64,000 nucleotides of DNA from the NCBI GenBank assembly GCA_003993805.1, contig RSEF01000002.1, forward strand, positions 76,449,519 to 76,513,518. Direction: 5' to 3'. This document shows positions 25,118 through 37,824 of this stretch, piece after piece (positions within the stretch are counted from its first letter, which is position 1; each line of letters begins with the position of its first letter). Source of the stretch: Himantopus leucocephalus (Eukaryota > Chordata > Aves > Charadriiformes > Recurvirostridae). Below the pieces are notes generated by a model, which searched no databases, had not been told where the DNA came from, and was given only the letters and a program-made list of their open reading frames with translations. Both the position numbers and the translations under genes were made by a program.

Positions 25118-27842
25118 TTTGCAGCATCTGTTGAGCTGACTTCCAGCCCTCTACTGTTGGTGAATTCTGGAGGTAACAGCGGAGACAGCAGAAATACCAA
25201 CATCAAAGGGAAGGAATTCAAAGAAAGAGTCTTTGAAATGAGATCTTTAAATACAGTTGCTTTTCATGCGTGTTCACTAATCCTGTATCGCTGGGAGCTA
25301 ATACTTAAAGGAAGGGTCACTGAAGGAGAATGAGTGGGGAAAAGCAGGTTTTGGGGAACAGGATCCCCGCTATCAAATTTGTACAGGAGACCAAAGGAAA
25401 TTCTTTGTTTCTCATTTGTATCTGCTGTTGTGTCCTACAGCCCTGGAGCCTTCCCTCATTATGTCAGGGTAACTGCTGTGGAGTTTAGCTGCGAGCAAGG
25501 CAAACCACTGAAAATTTGTTTCTGTTAGAAACACAGGATATCCACGGTACGCTGGACTTTGCTTATAGAGTGGAGAGACATGGCATTGGCAGCACTGTCA
25601 AGCTGCAGCTATGGAGGGAGTCTTTACCTGACCTTTAACGAGGAGAGAACTGGACATAGCATACCACATGGGAGCAGAAAAATGGCCATTGGGCCCGAAA
25701 GGCTGAGCTCCTCAATAGCTCTGAGCAATGCTTCAGACCCATGTAATGACAACTGTGGTTTATAGTCGAGGACTGAGGAAAGCCTGTTGTTGTCAGGCCG
25801 TTTTGGTGGTTACCTGTGGCTGCTGGATGGCCCTGGCAGCCAAACGACAAGATCACAGGACAAACTAGCGGGCGAGAAAACTGGCACTACTCCTGGCGGA
25901 GTACCACACTGAGACGCTGGCTTCCTGCTGCAAAAACAGGAAATGGTTTTTTTCTGGAAAAACGATAGGTTAATTCAATAGTGGGGTACATTCACAAAAG
26001 TCCCCACGCCTTTACAACTAAGCAGATTTCTATGTGCGGGGTCCTGAGAATAATGACTAAAGACAGAAAAAACTTTTTAGGTAGGTTCGTTTTGTCTTGC
26101 CTGTAAAAAAAAGAGACTGTAGGGGTTTGCATGCTCTGGTGTTTTGGCCAATCTGCTCCTAAATTGTCCAGCTGGTTGGACTCCTACTAGCTGCTCAGGG
26201 AAACTATTTTATAGCGTGTTTTACTGTGAATTGTTTTGGTATTGAGCTTAAATTTTCCTCTGTGCGTAGCCTCTCCCTTCCTGGAGCACCTGCAAGACAC
26301 CTGATGGGTACCAAGAACAAGACTAAGAGCAGGGATGAACAGGTGATACCTTTTTTCTTTTATTTTCTTTTTTTTTTTAAGGTGAGCTTCTCAGCATTGA
26401 ACAGTGAAAAATACTTGTCTAGTTTTCTGTTGTAAACACCCCTAGGTGTGAATTGTGGGAGCTTTCTATGAGCAGCAATGAAATGGATTATTTCAGATGC
26501 ATTTGAAAAGTTTCCAATATACATTGTTAGAAGGATTTTTGTTTTCCTTCTTTCCCTTTACAGCTTGTGCCCTCAGGCTCTTTAGTATTAACAAAATTAA
26601 TCTGTACTGATAAAATTTGAGTGTTCATCCACTTTTCTAACTGAGGGAATCTGGAATATCGACTACTTTACATGTGTGGGATGATGATACAGAAGTAGAA
26701 AGGTTCTTGTTGAGATGAGTGCTGATAGGTTAAGTGTTTGGTATGATTCTGGGGCAAACAAATTACTAGTGCAAGCTTTTGAAACTGTCACAGGACATAA
26801 ATACCTAGACAGACTGAATGCAGACTCTGCACACAAGCTCTAGGGGGTTGGTTTTTTTTAATTGCTAAGCCAAACTCAACTTCATTTGAGCACAGTGGAC
26901 TACATAAATTATTTCTCTTTCTATACAATGAAACATTTTAAAATAACTATCCACTCCCATCCCTAACATATATACACTCTTGCCTGATAGGTGCTTTCAA
27001 CTAGCTGAAAGTACACTCTCTCACAAATAAGCGTGGCTGTCCAGGCAAAAGTCCAGCCCTTGCAGTGTACCTCATCCCCGGCAAGATGAAGCAATCAACA
27101 TCAAGATCTCCACTGAGCAGAGCCTCACAGAGGGGAACTTGTTGCTATTTCATTCTGCAGCTGAAGAAACATACAGTAGTGGCAGGGAGCCTTGGGGCAG
27201 CTGATTTAAAGATTGATTTTGCAAGCTGTTCCTTACTATCTGGCATTCATAAAATTCACCTTGAATAACTGGTTTTCCTACTGAACTCTTAAGCTCTTGC
27301 CAGAAGAGCATCCTGATGGCTGAAAGTATTCAGACCATCTCTTGAGCTACACCAGATGGTACCAGTCACACTGAAATCCAATGAGCAGTGATTTTTTTTC
27401 CCTGCCAGTTATAAGGATCTGCTCTACTCCTTTCCTGGGAAATTTGCTAATGCAAACAGTAAATGCCCTCCCCAGAGAGAGCCTCCCACCGGCTTCAGCT
27501 CTGTTCTGAGAAAATGAGGTAGGATTAAAAGAGCACAATTGCTTCTGGGCAGTCAGTTTGTGTCCAGCCACGTGGTGGAATAGCTTAGATATAAATTTTA
27601 ATTCAATGCAGATTTGCTAATCAACATCGAACATTTGAATGTCAGTGGCTGATAAATTTAATTGGGTTTTTGTTTAAGAGCATTGCAGGAAGTATGTGCT
27701 TGAAGCATCAAAGATTGAGGTTTAGAACTTCAAACAATACTCTGGTTACATTTTTGGGAAGGGCTGCCACCAGATCCGTGCTGTTTGGCTGCTGCAGTGA
27801 TACTTACTGCACCAGTTTCTGAACTTGCATGGTGCTTACTAA

Positions 27843-27910
27843 AATATGCATGTATGTAAATAGACTTACAAAGAACAATATGCATGTAAGTAAACAGACT
27901 TATGAAGAAT
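27843..27910. repeat. Two diverged 34-bp tandem units
   Basis: The units at 27843-27876 and 27877-27910 share AATATGCATGTAWGTAAAYAGACTTA and differ at several positions, so this is an older duplication than the 67-bp one at 45.1 kb. Confidence 0.7.
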
Positions 27911-28304
27911 GATGGTAAGAGAACGTCATCCCGGTGGGCAGCAAAGACCTGGCTAGGCGATGCAAGCGTCAAGGGTGCCTGCCAAATCTTAATTTGCTCA
28001 GCCTTTCATCCCACCCCTGTATATTGTGGACACAATTCTCATGTGATCATGCACTACATTTGTAGCAGGATCGTGAATGCACAGAGTGGCTCTGGTGAGA
28101 AGCTGGAGCTGTGGAAAGAGGCCAGTTCCTCCAAAGGAGGACTTATCTGCTCTCTCTGTCCACTGTGGGTAAGACAAAACCTTCAAGCCGTATCAAGGAG
28201 ATGTATGTTAGACTTCATGAAGAAATTGCAAACAATTCTACAAGCAGCAAAATGCTGGCATAGAGTCACTTGGAAAGATGAAGGAATTGCTGGTCCTCAG
28301 AGTG

Positions 28305-28402
28305 TAAGACCGTTGTCAGGGATAAGGAAGGGCTAAGACTTTCTGCATCAAAGGAAGGGAGTGGACTAGATGGCTTCCAGATTCCTTCCATGCATTCCTA
28401 TT
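28305..28402 (+). mobile_element. CR1 LINE 3' end fragment
   Basis: The stretch from TTGTCAGGGATAAGG through GTGGACTAGATGGCTTCCAG to TTCCTTCCATGCATTCCTA follows the order of elements at the 3' end of amniote CR1 LINEs: a 'TGTCAGGGATGGTCTA'-like block, 'GGACTAGATGACCTC', then 'CCCTTCCAGCCCTA'. It is diverged and truncated at the 5' side. The call rests on remembered family consensus. Confidence 0.6.
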
Positions 28403-30260
28403 CACCATGAATCCTTGTTTTCTACCTCTTTTTACTAACAGGAGAAGTTAGGATGCACCTGACGAATGAGGTAGAAGGGGAAAGGAGCCTTTGGCAGCTG
28501 AATGTGGTCCTAGAGAAAGGCATTCCTTCCCAGCCCATGCCACGGAGCTCCTGCGACATGCTGCAGATGTTTTGCAGCTATCAGTTGTTCCCAGTTGGCA
28601 TTCTGGGTATGCCCACCTGCAGTCTCATTTGAAGCATTAAACCCTAAAAATTTAAACTGAAATTAGCAGAATATGCTTTCTGAATATGTGATTTTGACCT
28701 TTCCAGAAAGCTACATCTTTCTGTGCGTCAGCTGCCTTTCTGTAAAATGAGGGTAATACAGCATTTTCAGGGGGATTGCATAAGTTCTTTAATACTTTCA
28801 AAGTGCTTGGATGCTGTAGTGATGTGCGGAGAGGATGAGGCCATAAGGAAATGGTAAATTCTGTCCCCACAGCAGGGTCTGAACAGCGTGCCATAAAGAA
28901 GGCCAATAGCCACATGCTGAGTGACAAGAAGAAAACAAAATATTGAATGACTGCTGATTAAGTGAGCACTTTTCATTCTTTTTGTTGAATGAGGCAGGAA
29001 TGCAAGGAAAAGTAGTATGTGGTATCTTATTGAAGACTGTGTAATAATTCGGTTTCCTTTTGCATAAAGATTAAAGTGGGTGATTTTCCTCACCCTTCTG
29101 TGGGGGGTTTAAAGCATTCCTGTGCTACATGCAAGCATCTACCTTAAACTAGGAAATACAGGCAACCCAAACAACACCGAAAAAATAAGCTCTCTAAATT
29201 TGATGTCTGTGTGATTCACCAGCTGGTGGATTACTCAGCCCACTACACAGACAAGTTGACAGCAGTGGCAGGCTGACCTTCTCCAGGCTGATCAGCAGAA
29301 GGGATTTGGGGCTCCTTTGCCAGCAGCTGGATAAATGTTGATGTGTAGCAGGGGAACAATGAGGTTTGGGTGTCCTGGCTTCATCTCGGATTTGGGAGAG
29401 CATATACTGAAGGAGGCATAGACTTTTTTGTCCCAGTCCTTGTCCTATACTTGTTTTCCCTGACAAAATACCTTCTGTGGCCCCTGTCTTGGGCTGCCCA
29501 ACTGCGTTGGATTGGTTCAGACATAAAATTAAAAAATTATTGACTTCTGACATCCTTGCCCGGCAGAAATGGCCCAACCGTTGTGTTTTTGTGTGAGAAG
29601 TGTTGGGCAGCTTATGCGTTGCAGCTCTGTCTGCAATATCCTGTAGCTGTGTTGTTAGTGGCAGCAATAGCTAGAGGCTGCAAGGCAGAAACTGTAGGAA
29701 GATTTCAAATTTATTATTGTAACAACCGATAGAGTTGGGAAAAAAAAGCTTGGTAAGCATTAAGACCTGAAGAGGGACTTATGCACCTGAGAGCTCATTT
29801 ATTTGGATATTAGTCATTTTTTTAAGGGCTACTACATCGCCATAAAAATCTCTCTGGTCTTCAGCATGTCAAGCAGGGAGTACGTTGGACATCACGGTGT
29901 TGTGGTCCCACGGATTACGAGTGAGCTTGAAAGATTGTGAAGGAAGTATGTCTTGGGAAGTATGGGGCTTGGAGGCCGGGGTCTACTCTAATAAGATGAC
30001 AAGGTCTGAAGGTGCCTTGTCTTTTTGTACAGAAGATGAGGTTGGGCCTTGCCTTGTTTCAGCTGCCTGGAGCTGGCCAGGAGCTCTAGGTAGTCTGCAC
30101 TGAAGGAAAATCTCCCACGTTTTGAGGTTTAGGCATTCCTCCAGGCCCCAAGCACTGAAGGTCACAGAGTTGAGTTGTAGCAACCCTTCTCCCTCCCTCC
30201 TCACTGCTTCATGTAGTCCCTCAGCTCTCTCCCTTCCCAGAGGCACGCCACACCAGGTAG

Positions 30261-30321
30261 CCCCTCCTGCAAAGCTCTCCTGCCATTCCCNCCCTCCTGC
30301 AAAGATCTCCTGCCATTCCTG
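30261..30321. repeat. 30-bp duplicate around a single N (likely false duplication)
   Basis: Copy 1 (30261-30290) and copy 2 (30292-30321) flank the N at 30291. They share CCCTCCTGCAAAG and CTCCTGCCATTCC, with a single C/A difference between those blocks. The pattern is the same as at 2.4 and 53.6 kb and suggests unmerged contig ends. Confidence 0.75.
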
Positions 30322-33300
30322 GTCATACAGTTTCAGGTGATTAGCCAAAAAACACTGGAAGAAAAAAACCCAGTGTTTTCTTTTCCCTGCTGACCTTCTC
30401 ACCACAGAGGACTGGGAATGTCAAAATACAGAGTAGGTGACCATGCCCTATTGAAAGTCAGGGGAGGCGGAAACTTGTATACTGAAATGACAACAAAGAG
30501 CTACATAATAAATAGTGGGGAATTAACAGCGCTTGGGCATTGCCTTCTCCCCACCCTACCACCAAGTGTCCGACACCAGGGACATTTCTCCACGGGATGC
30601 TGGCTTTCGCATCTGTCACTTGCTGCCCTTTTCTTTGGATGTGGCAATCAGCAGGGGAAAAAAAAAACCGCTTTTCCCCGGCGCTCCCTGTAAGCGAACC
30701 TAAGTCATGCTCTGGCTACCAGATTTCCTCTGTACTTCAGGAACAAATGCGGGACCTTTGCCCATTATCTAAGAATTTGTATGCATGGTATAACTACATG
30801 CTATAAAAAAAAGAGGCTCTCAGCCTCTGCTATGGGATAACACTGCTCTGGTGATTGAAATTCAGGAATTAAGTTGAGTCTCTTAACAGCACTTCTGTGA
30901 ACTGTACATCCTTCAGGGGAGACCCTGGAATGCTTTGCTCTTTATTCCAGCAACTTGTCTCCAAAAACTCCTATGTTCTCATTTTGCAGGGCATAGGTGG
31001 TGTAAAATGCCAGGCATTGCCGCAGCATGTCAGAAATGCTGTGGTTCTCCAAATGAAATAGACTGCGTAATGGACAGAGACTGAGGTATAGGTTTCCACA
31101 TGGACACAGCTGACATGGTGTACTTATATGACAAGAGGGTATATAGAGAGGCTTTTCCTGGTCATACCTCTCCTTTGTTCTACTTCTTAAAGAAAAACCT
31201 GAAAGAATGATGCAACCTCCAGTAAAACACGTCTCATTCCTTCTTGCTGTCCCTCTTAGGCAAATGATGCAACACCTGAGGCTGTTGACACGTTGAACTG
31301 ATCTCACAGCTGACTCCTGAGGAGGCAGACAAGCAAAGGTGAGCCTGAACCAAGTAACGGGCATAATGGGCTTGATGCCTTTGTGTAACTTCTTATGATC
31401 AAACATTATTACATCAGCAGAAAAGAAGGCTGAGAGAGATTATATTCCTCTGGGACTCCCTAATTTTAGATTACAAAGTGAGTTAGTCAGATGAGAGATG
31501 CTTAAAATGAATAGGATCTTCTCTCCATGCACGCTTGGGAATTCCTTGCTTCAATCGCAAAACCCACTAATAGAGCAGTGGCAAAGTGAGAGCTGAAATT
31601 CTCATTTCAGTTCGATTCCTGCCCTCGCTTACCCCGGTGCAGACACGTTCCTGCCTGGTGGCCTGGCTCAGCTGCAGCCAAGGACACTAGGTCACTCCTG
31701 GAGGATCTTTACCAATGCTGCTGATGCTTGCACTGCAGAGCACCCTGCCCAATTACAGATGGAAAAATCCATATTTTAAATATTTTTTAACTGAACATAT
31801 TGCATCCAGTAGTTGAGGCACTGTAATTACAACAATTTGTCACTGTCTGTAGTGTTTCTGCTTTGTAAAACAAACAATGATCTCACAATCTTTCAAAATG
31901 TGGTGGCCTTAATCAGCTTTTTCCTGATTATAACTCTCTTCCTCAGTAGGTATTCAGTTAATATTCCCTCTTTCATTGTGAAGCTTGAAATAATAATATT
32001 TGGAATATAATGCAATTAATTTCAAGGTGTCTCGTTAAATCTATTGAAACTCTTATTTTAGCTCAACCAATGTTATTAATGATACTTTTGAGGGAACGTG
32101 GGTTTCTTTGACATTGTACTCCGAGACTTATTGATTAGCAATAATAAAATCTGGCCTGAGTTGCCTACCTGGAATTTCAACTAAAAAGCTGCCGGTGCAG
32201 TATCAACAGCTAATTGACTGAATAATTTTCCCCCATCGGACGTCATAAAGATAAGAGAAAAGAGATCAGGGTCTAATTGTTTTCTAATGGAGACAGTTGA
32301 CACACAAACTACTGTTGCATTAACCAAGCGGCAGAAAGTGCTGTTTTTGGAGGTGAGGTAGGAGCTGAGCGGAGCATATCCACATGAGAAGTGGCCCACT
32401 CAGAGCAGTTCTGCAGCACGTTACCAGGCCCCTTGCAGAACACCTTCAGGAGTGGATGATTGCTCCTTCGGGAAGAAAACCCCAACGCTGTTAGCAGGTC
32501 AGGGCAAAGCCAACACCTGCTCGTCCTGCTGCCACAGCAGCTTGAAGCACAACCATCCATCTCTGACTGCTCTACCTTGGTGCTATTGGTGAACAAGAAG
32601 TGAATCCTAAAGTATATTCAAAAGCAAAATCCCATAAATCAAATAAGTGTCCACAAAAGAAGTAGAGAGGAAATGGCAAAGGTATCAAATTGCTTCCAGG
32701 ATGTTGTCACCCACATATTAATAGAAACTGAGAATTTCTAGGGCCACGTACGTTAATGATCTCCAAAGCAAGCCCTTGGAGTCCCACTAGTGTGCATGAG
32801 AGCCGCAAGGGCTCTGTCATTACTAAAACTCACTTGAAACGGACAGTGCACCCACATGCTCCAGCACCCTCTCCCCAAGGGTGACCATGCGGAAGGATGT
32901 GTGAAAGCCCCATTCAGTAACCCTTCCTATCTCAGTCCCACCCTAACCTCTAATAACTGCAGACTGACTTCAGGCCTGAAGCATAATGTTTAATCTCTGT
33001 TCTTAAATTTGCATAATTAGCTGTAACTTTATTCTCAGTAGCTGCGTAAATTGTCCAGTCTCTCTGAATTCTGCTGTGCTCACCAGCACCCTGGGGTGCA
33101 GAACTCCTCGCTCTTCATGAAGTGCTCACCCTGTCTCATACTTTTGAAGCCATCACCTTTCAGAGCCATCAGTTGTCCCCTTGCTGTTGTGTTGCTAGTT
33201 AGGGAGAACAGAATTTCTACACCTTCAATCATTCATAATTTATTAGGCTTTTTTTAATTATACTTATTTCTAAGTTCTCCTTAGAGTGAGAAACTCAGGG

Positions 33301-36300
33301 GGTTTAATCACTTTAGCCTGAGCCTTTCTAGGTCTTTGACTGCCCCTGTTATTCCCTTCTGAAAAACTTTTGGTTATTCAACAGCCATTTTTTTTAGGAT
33401 AAGCAGCACCGAGCATGCTGTTCCAAGAGGCCAGCCCATTCATTCATTCATCTTACAACATTCTGACATTTTTTGGTGTTTATCTTAATCTCATTCCTTA
33501 TAAATCCTTCTTGTTGCCTTTTGACTGAAGTTGGAGATTGAGCATAAATCTTCATTGAGCTGTCTAGGTTTGAAAAATGTGTCTATTTTCCCTAATTTAT
33601 CTATAAGCTAAGGAGTTAAAAAAAAAAAGAAATCTGTGGAGGGGAAAAAACCAGAATTTACTTCTCCCCTGCCCACTTGGCATTCTTTACTCCTCCGTGA
33701 AAGGTTTTAGGGACTCCACTTACAAATGTGCAGTCTTGATCTAACTGTTGTGTATGCTTGGGGTAATTAGGAGCAGAAGTAGATCATTAGAAGAACTACA
33801 GGTTTTTATTTGAAATAAAATGTGTTTCAGCATAAAAGGCCAAGATAATCTTTTAAATCCTAAGCTTGTTTTCTCTTCTCATAGTTTCTTCGGACTTTTA
33901 TTTCTGTAACTTGGCAATACTGAAATAAATAAGGAAGCCACAGAGTCAAATTATGGCCAAACATATGACATAAGATGCAAAACTGTGGAAACGTTACCAT
34001 CTTAGCATTATTAACCTTTAGTCTCATTAAGATCTAGTCGATAATAATAGTTCCAGACTCTTGCATATAGACTGATGCATTTGGATAGCAGGACTTAGGA
34101 TTGTAACTTTATCTGTTATACAGTTTATCAACCAACCCTGCATGCTGTTTTATAGTGTCAGCAGGTTTAACATTTATTAACCATGAGATGAAGCAGGAAT
34201 GTGAAAGAAATACTGCTTCTCGGTAGCTTCTCAGTTTACTGTGCAGCACTCACAGGCTGAAATCCACCTAAGAGGAAGGCTCATGCAGTATTCAGGATCC
34301 AGCGCAGGTGAGAAATTACATGCGTGACAGGCTTGGTAGCCTGCCTGAGTTTTGCACAGCGGGGCTCGGTTCACAAGAGCCATGCCTGATGTGGGATTTA
34401 ATAAGGCAAGCGAAAGGGAAGGGGTGATGGAGAACCTCACCTAAAACAGATTAGGATGCCGAGCTCATACTGGTCTGCAGACTGGCACAAAGCAGAGCAT
34501 TTACCAGAGCCAGCAGAAACTCTTGTTTCGTTGGTGGTTGCCAGGTAGCGTAAGCCTTGTGAAGGGTTTATTATCCAAATAACAAAAGAGGAGGGTAAGT
34601 TTTCACTGACATAGAAAGATTACATTGCTGAGGTTCATCTCTCTGCAACAATTTTCTTCCTGTTGCTTTTTTTTCTGTTTTCTCCCAACTACAAGTAAAG
34701 AATGTCAGAAGTGGGAGAGGAAAAGCAAAGCTCAGCCTGTAAAAAGAGCAGAAACTTGATTTCAAAGTGGTTTTAAGAGATTTCAGAACTTTTCTAGCAC
34801 AGGGAACTTGTAAGCATGAGCTGCTGCCTCACCCCAGGACTACATTTATGAGATTGCTCAAGGGGGTGAAGCTGTGGAGTAGCCTCTGAGCTGTGGGGAA
34901 ATACGAACCCCAGAGTAAATGTGGTAAAGTAATGGGCTGGTATGTGGTCTTCCACCCTAAAGTCCTGGTCTCCCAGGGTAAGAGATGTGGTCAACGTCAG
35001 CGTGTGTTGGGCAGTAAGCAGGATACACGTTTGTGCTGCTGGTGCCATCAGTGCTGACAAGGACATGAACAGGTTCCCCAGTGAGGGGTACAGATCAAAA
35101 GAGGTTCCTTTGGTTCTTACCAAACTCCTTGCATGATCTGTTGTCCCATCTCTGTCCATTAAGGATCGCAGTTGTGGCCGCAGTCGTTTAATTGAGCTGC
35201 CTGCTCTCAAAATGCCGCCTCTGGCTCTCAGCTATCTTCACTTTAACATAGCTGAAAGCAAATGTTGGAGGGGATGGGTAGAGTGCTTCAACCTTACAAA
35301 AGGCTGGAAAAGTCCAATTCTCTTTCAGCCTTATTCACTGGAACACCAGCATCCTGAATTGCCGGCTTTTTACACAAACCACTTGCTTATTGTAACTACT
35401 TCTACTGGAGTTACTGACCACAGCTGGATCCCTGTACTTCAGAAATGCCCACTTCAGAGAATGGCAGTGCACTGGGCAAGACGGAATCTGACTGTTGTAG
35501 GAAGCAGCAGGGCACAGCAAGACAGGCGCAGATGCTGGGATGGAGAAGTCGCTGTCATGTCTGCCCTGGGAATGCGAACAGGGAGGTTATAGCAGGAGAA
35601 ACAACCAGCAAGCTGAGTAATTATGATGCAAATCAATAATCAAAAAAATACACCACCACGTTCCTCCACTAGTTTCTTTTACTTTTACTTCCCTGTCCCT
35701 CCTCTCTGGCACACAAGAGTTTCCCGTAGAGAATTATTTTTACTACCGTTATCAAGTTTGCTAACAAGGGAGGGCTTAACTTACATAATAATTGCCATTT
35801 GCTGCAGTGTCTCCATCATCTGTTGTGCAGCATCCCAGCCCGGCCATAGACTGCCATATAAGTTTCCTGCTTCGGACAGGTTTTTACGCTGTTCGTTGGC
35901 TACTCCTTCCGCCCCTCAGGAACAAGTCACAGGCACTGAATGGCCAGAAGGGCTCCATGTTGAAATTCATGCTCCTGAATGGAATATCCTTATCCTTGCA
36001 CGGTCAAAGGGCTTTCGTCTTCAAAGCCCTCAAACCAGCAAACCCATTTTGACCACAAGGTTTTGAGGTCAAGGCTGCCTCTTGGTGTTGTCTGATGGCA
36101 TTCAGCGCTGTATGAGCATGTCTTGCTGAGGGCTTTCATTCAGGATTGTGAGTTATTCCCAGCAGGAAAAAGGGTTTTTATAGGATGAGAGAAAGAACTT
36201 GGAATTGCTACGCTCTTTCTAAGCCTGCTAGGAATACTTCCTCTGCAGGCTGCTTTTCACATTGTGTTTTCTTCCTCTCCTTTGGGACAAACACTGCTTT

Positions 36301-37755
36301 TCTTTATCAAAAGGAAGGATGTAGTTGCTCACAGATCTGGGGGAGAGGGAGGTTGCCTCTGCTGTCTTTGTTGTATTCATTTGTGGGTTTTGTAGCCTGG
36401 TTTCTTAAGATAAGCAAAGCTTGTACAGTCGCGTTGTCTGTCTGTCTTCCTACATAATTATTCTTGAATTCATTGGCAAATTTCACTCTAACTTGATAGA
36501 GGTGCTTGAGATATCAATGATACTACATTTCTGTAAGTTTTGAGGAAATAGATTGTAGATAAGCAGGAAAGATTGTGTTAACCTCCTTACTGGGCGACAA
36601 GCTAATGAACTGATCTTTTGCATCAGAGAATCCACGTGGACAAAACAGATGTCTGCAATTCTAACATCTGTGGAGATACTGTAGAAAACTGGCTTACATG
36701 CCAAAGGGCATACAAAAAGTAAACATTGTATTGTCAAGATGTGACTAGTGCTAAATTATACACGCAAGTGGGGCACAGAGGGTATGCTTTGGAGACAAGA
36801 TGATGGTGCAGCCACTTCAGTGGGCAAGAGAAACACAGCAAGTTCTGCAGCCCCACTTGTGCACACCGAGAACTACGAGGCAATGGCCAACCACGCTTCC
36901 TGGCTGTAGGAAGACTGCTGAGGAATTTGGGGAATGACTACCATCTAATTTAGTGAAGGGGCCTTGGGGAGGACTCACCAGCTTTCTGACTTCATTTTCG
37001 TATCTGAAAGCGAGCTGCTCTGGTGAGGGTGGAGCCAACGCGGTATCTATGCTATTCCCAGACTCCTCATGTCGCAAATGTTAATCAAGAGCAACGGCAT
37101 GAAGGGCAAAGGTACGAGTTGCAGAAAAGGACAGTGGGTCAAAACCACTTTTGTCATCTCCTATAAATCTCACACTTCTACCTCCAGGACTAAAACCTAA
37201 AACTGCTCAGTGTGCAACTTCTGTGTACAACAGCACAAACCTTAAATTGCTGACACTGCATTACCCTGTGCTTGAAAACCCACTGGCTGTATTTTTAACT
37301 ACACTTAGGTTGCATGCTGTCAAGGGAAGTTAGAAACTCCATCTCTTTGAATTCAGTGATATTGATGTTCCTTTAAATATCAGAAAGGTACAGGCACTGT
37401 GGCGAGGCGGCTTCTGGATTTTTGTGACTTTCCAGCATGTACAGGCAAGGAACCTCATAGGCGGTCGTCTATCACGGACTTATCAGACGTTACAGAATTG
37501 TTTCTGTAGAAGAGCAAGCCATCGTGGCCTCTACTTTGTGGCAGCTTGGCTTAGCCAGCTGGAATTTTTAAAAAAAGAATTTTTCTTTAAAAGAAAAAAA
37601 AAGATGTTCATATTCTACCACATGTCTGTAAATAACAGTTATGATGAAGCTCCTTGCCAGCTGAGAGCAAGCATGCCACTGAGACATGAGAAAGGCAGGG
37701 GAATATCTGCCACTGTGCGTGCATGCAAATAACAGGTCCCAAAGTGTGTGTGACT
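30322..37755. other. Intergenic stretch, no gene seen
   Basis: The stretch is non-coding by inspection. A 154-codon minus-strand ORF at 30942-31406 is cysteine-rich but not recognisable. The block 31,975-32,345 is repeat-free and AT-rich and carries several clustered transcription-factor-like motifs. Confidence 0.55.
31975..32345. promoter_or_regulatory. Candidate non-coding regulatory element (speculative)
   Basis: Within about 45 bases there are a TAATTG homeodomain-type core (32211), a GACGTCA CRE-like site (32239-32245) and a GATAAG site (32250-32255). The surrounding sequence is AT-rich and repeat-free. Such clusters occur by chance, so only cross-species alignment can support this. Confidence 0.18.
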
Positions 37756-37824
37756 GGGGGGGGGGGGNNNNNNNNNNNNNNNNNNNNNNNNNGGGTGGGG
37801 GGGGGGGGGGGGGGGGGGGGGGGG
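37756..37824. repeat. Poly-G tract containing a 25-N gap
   Basis: Twelve Gs precede the Ns at 37768-37792, and a G tract with one T continues to 37824. The gap probably marks an unresolved G homopolymer. On either strand a tract this long can form G-quadruplexes and is hard to sequence. Confidence 0.9.

Larger units (their letters stand above)
25118..30260. other. Intergenic stretch with one CR1 3' end
   Basis: Apart from the CR1 3' fragment near 28.3 kb and a diverged 34-bp tandem repeat near 27.85 kb, I see no supported gene. The ORFs are short or overlap the CR1 remnant. Confidence 0.55.

Noticed and set aside
29194..29667. 157-codon minus-strand ORF
   Set aside because: No recognisable domain; expected by chance.
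30942..31406. 154-codon cysteine-rich minus-strand ORF
   Set aside because: The cysteines show no regular spacing typical of zinc fingers or secreted domains, and the length is chance-level.
31600..31625. tRNA B-box-like AGTTCGATTCC
   Set aside because: The flanking bases do not form a 5-bp T-stem, and no matching A-box or acceptor stem is visible.
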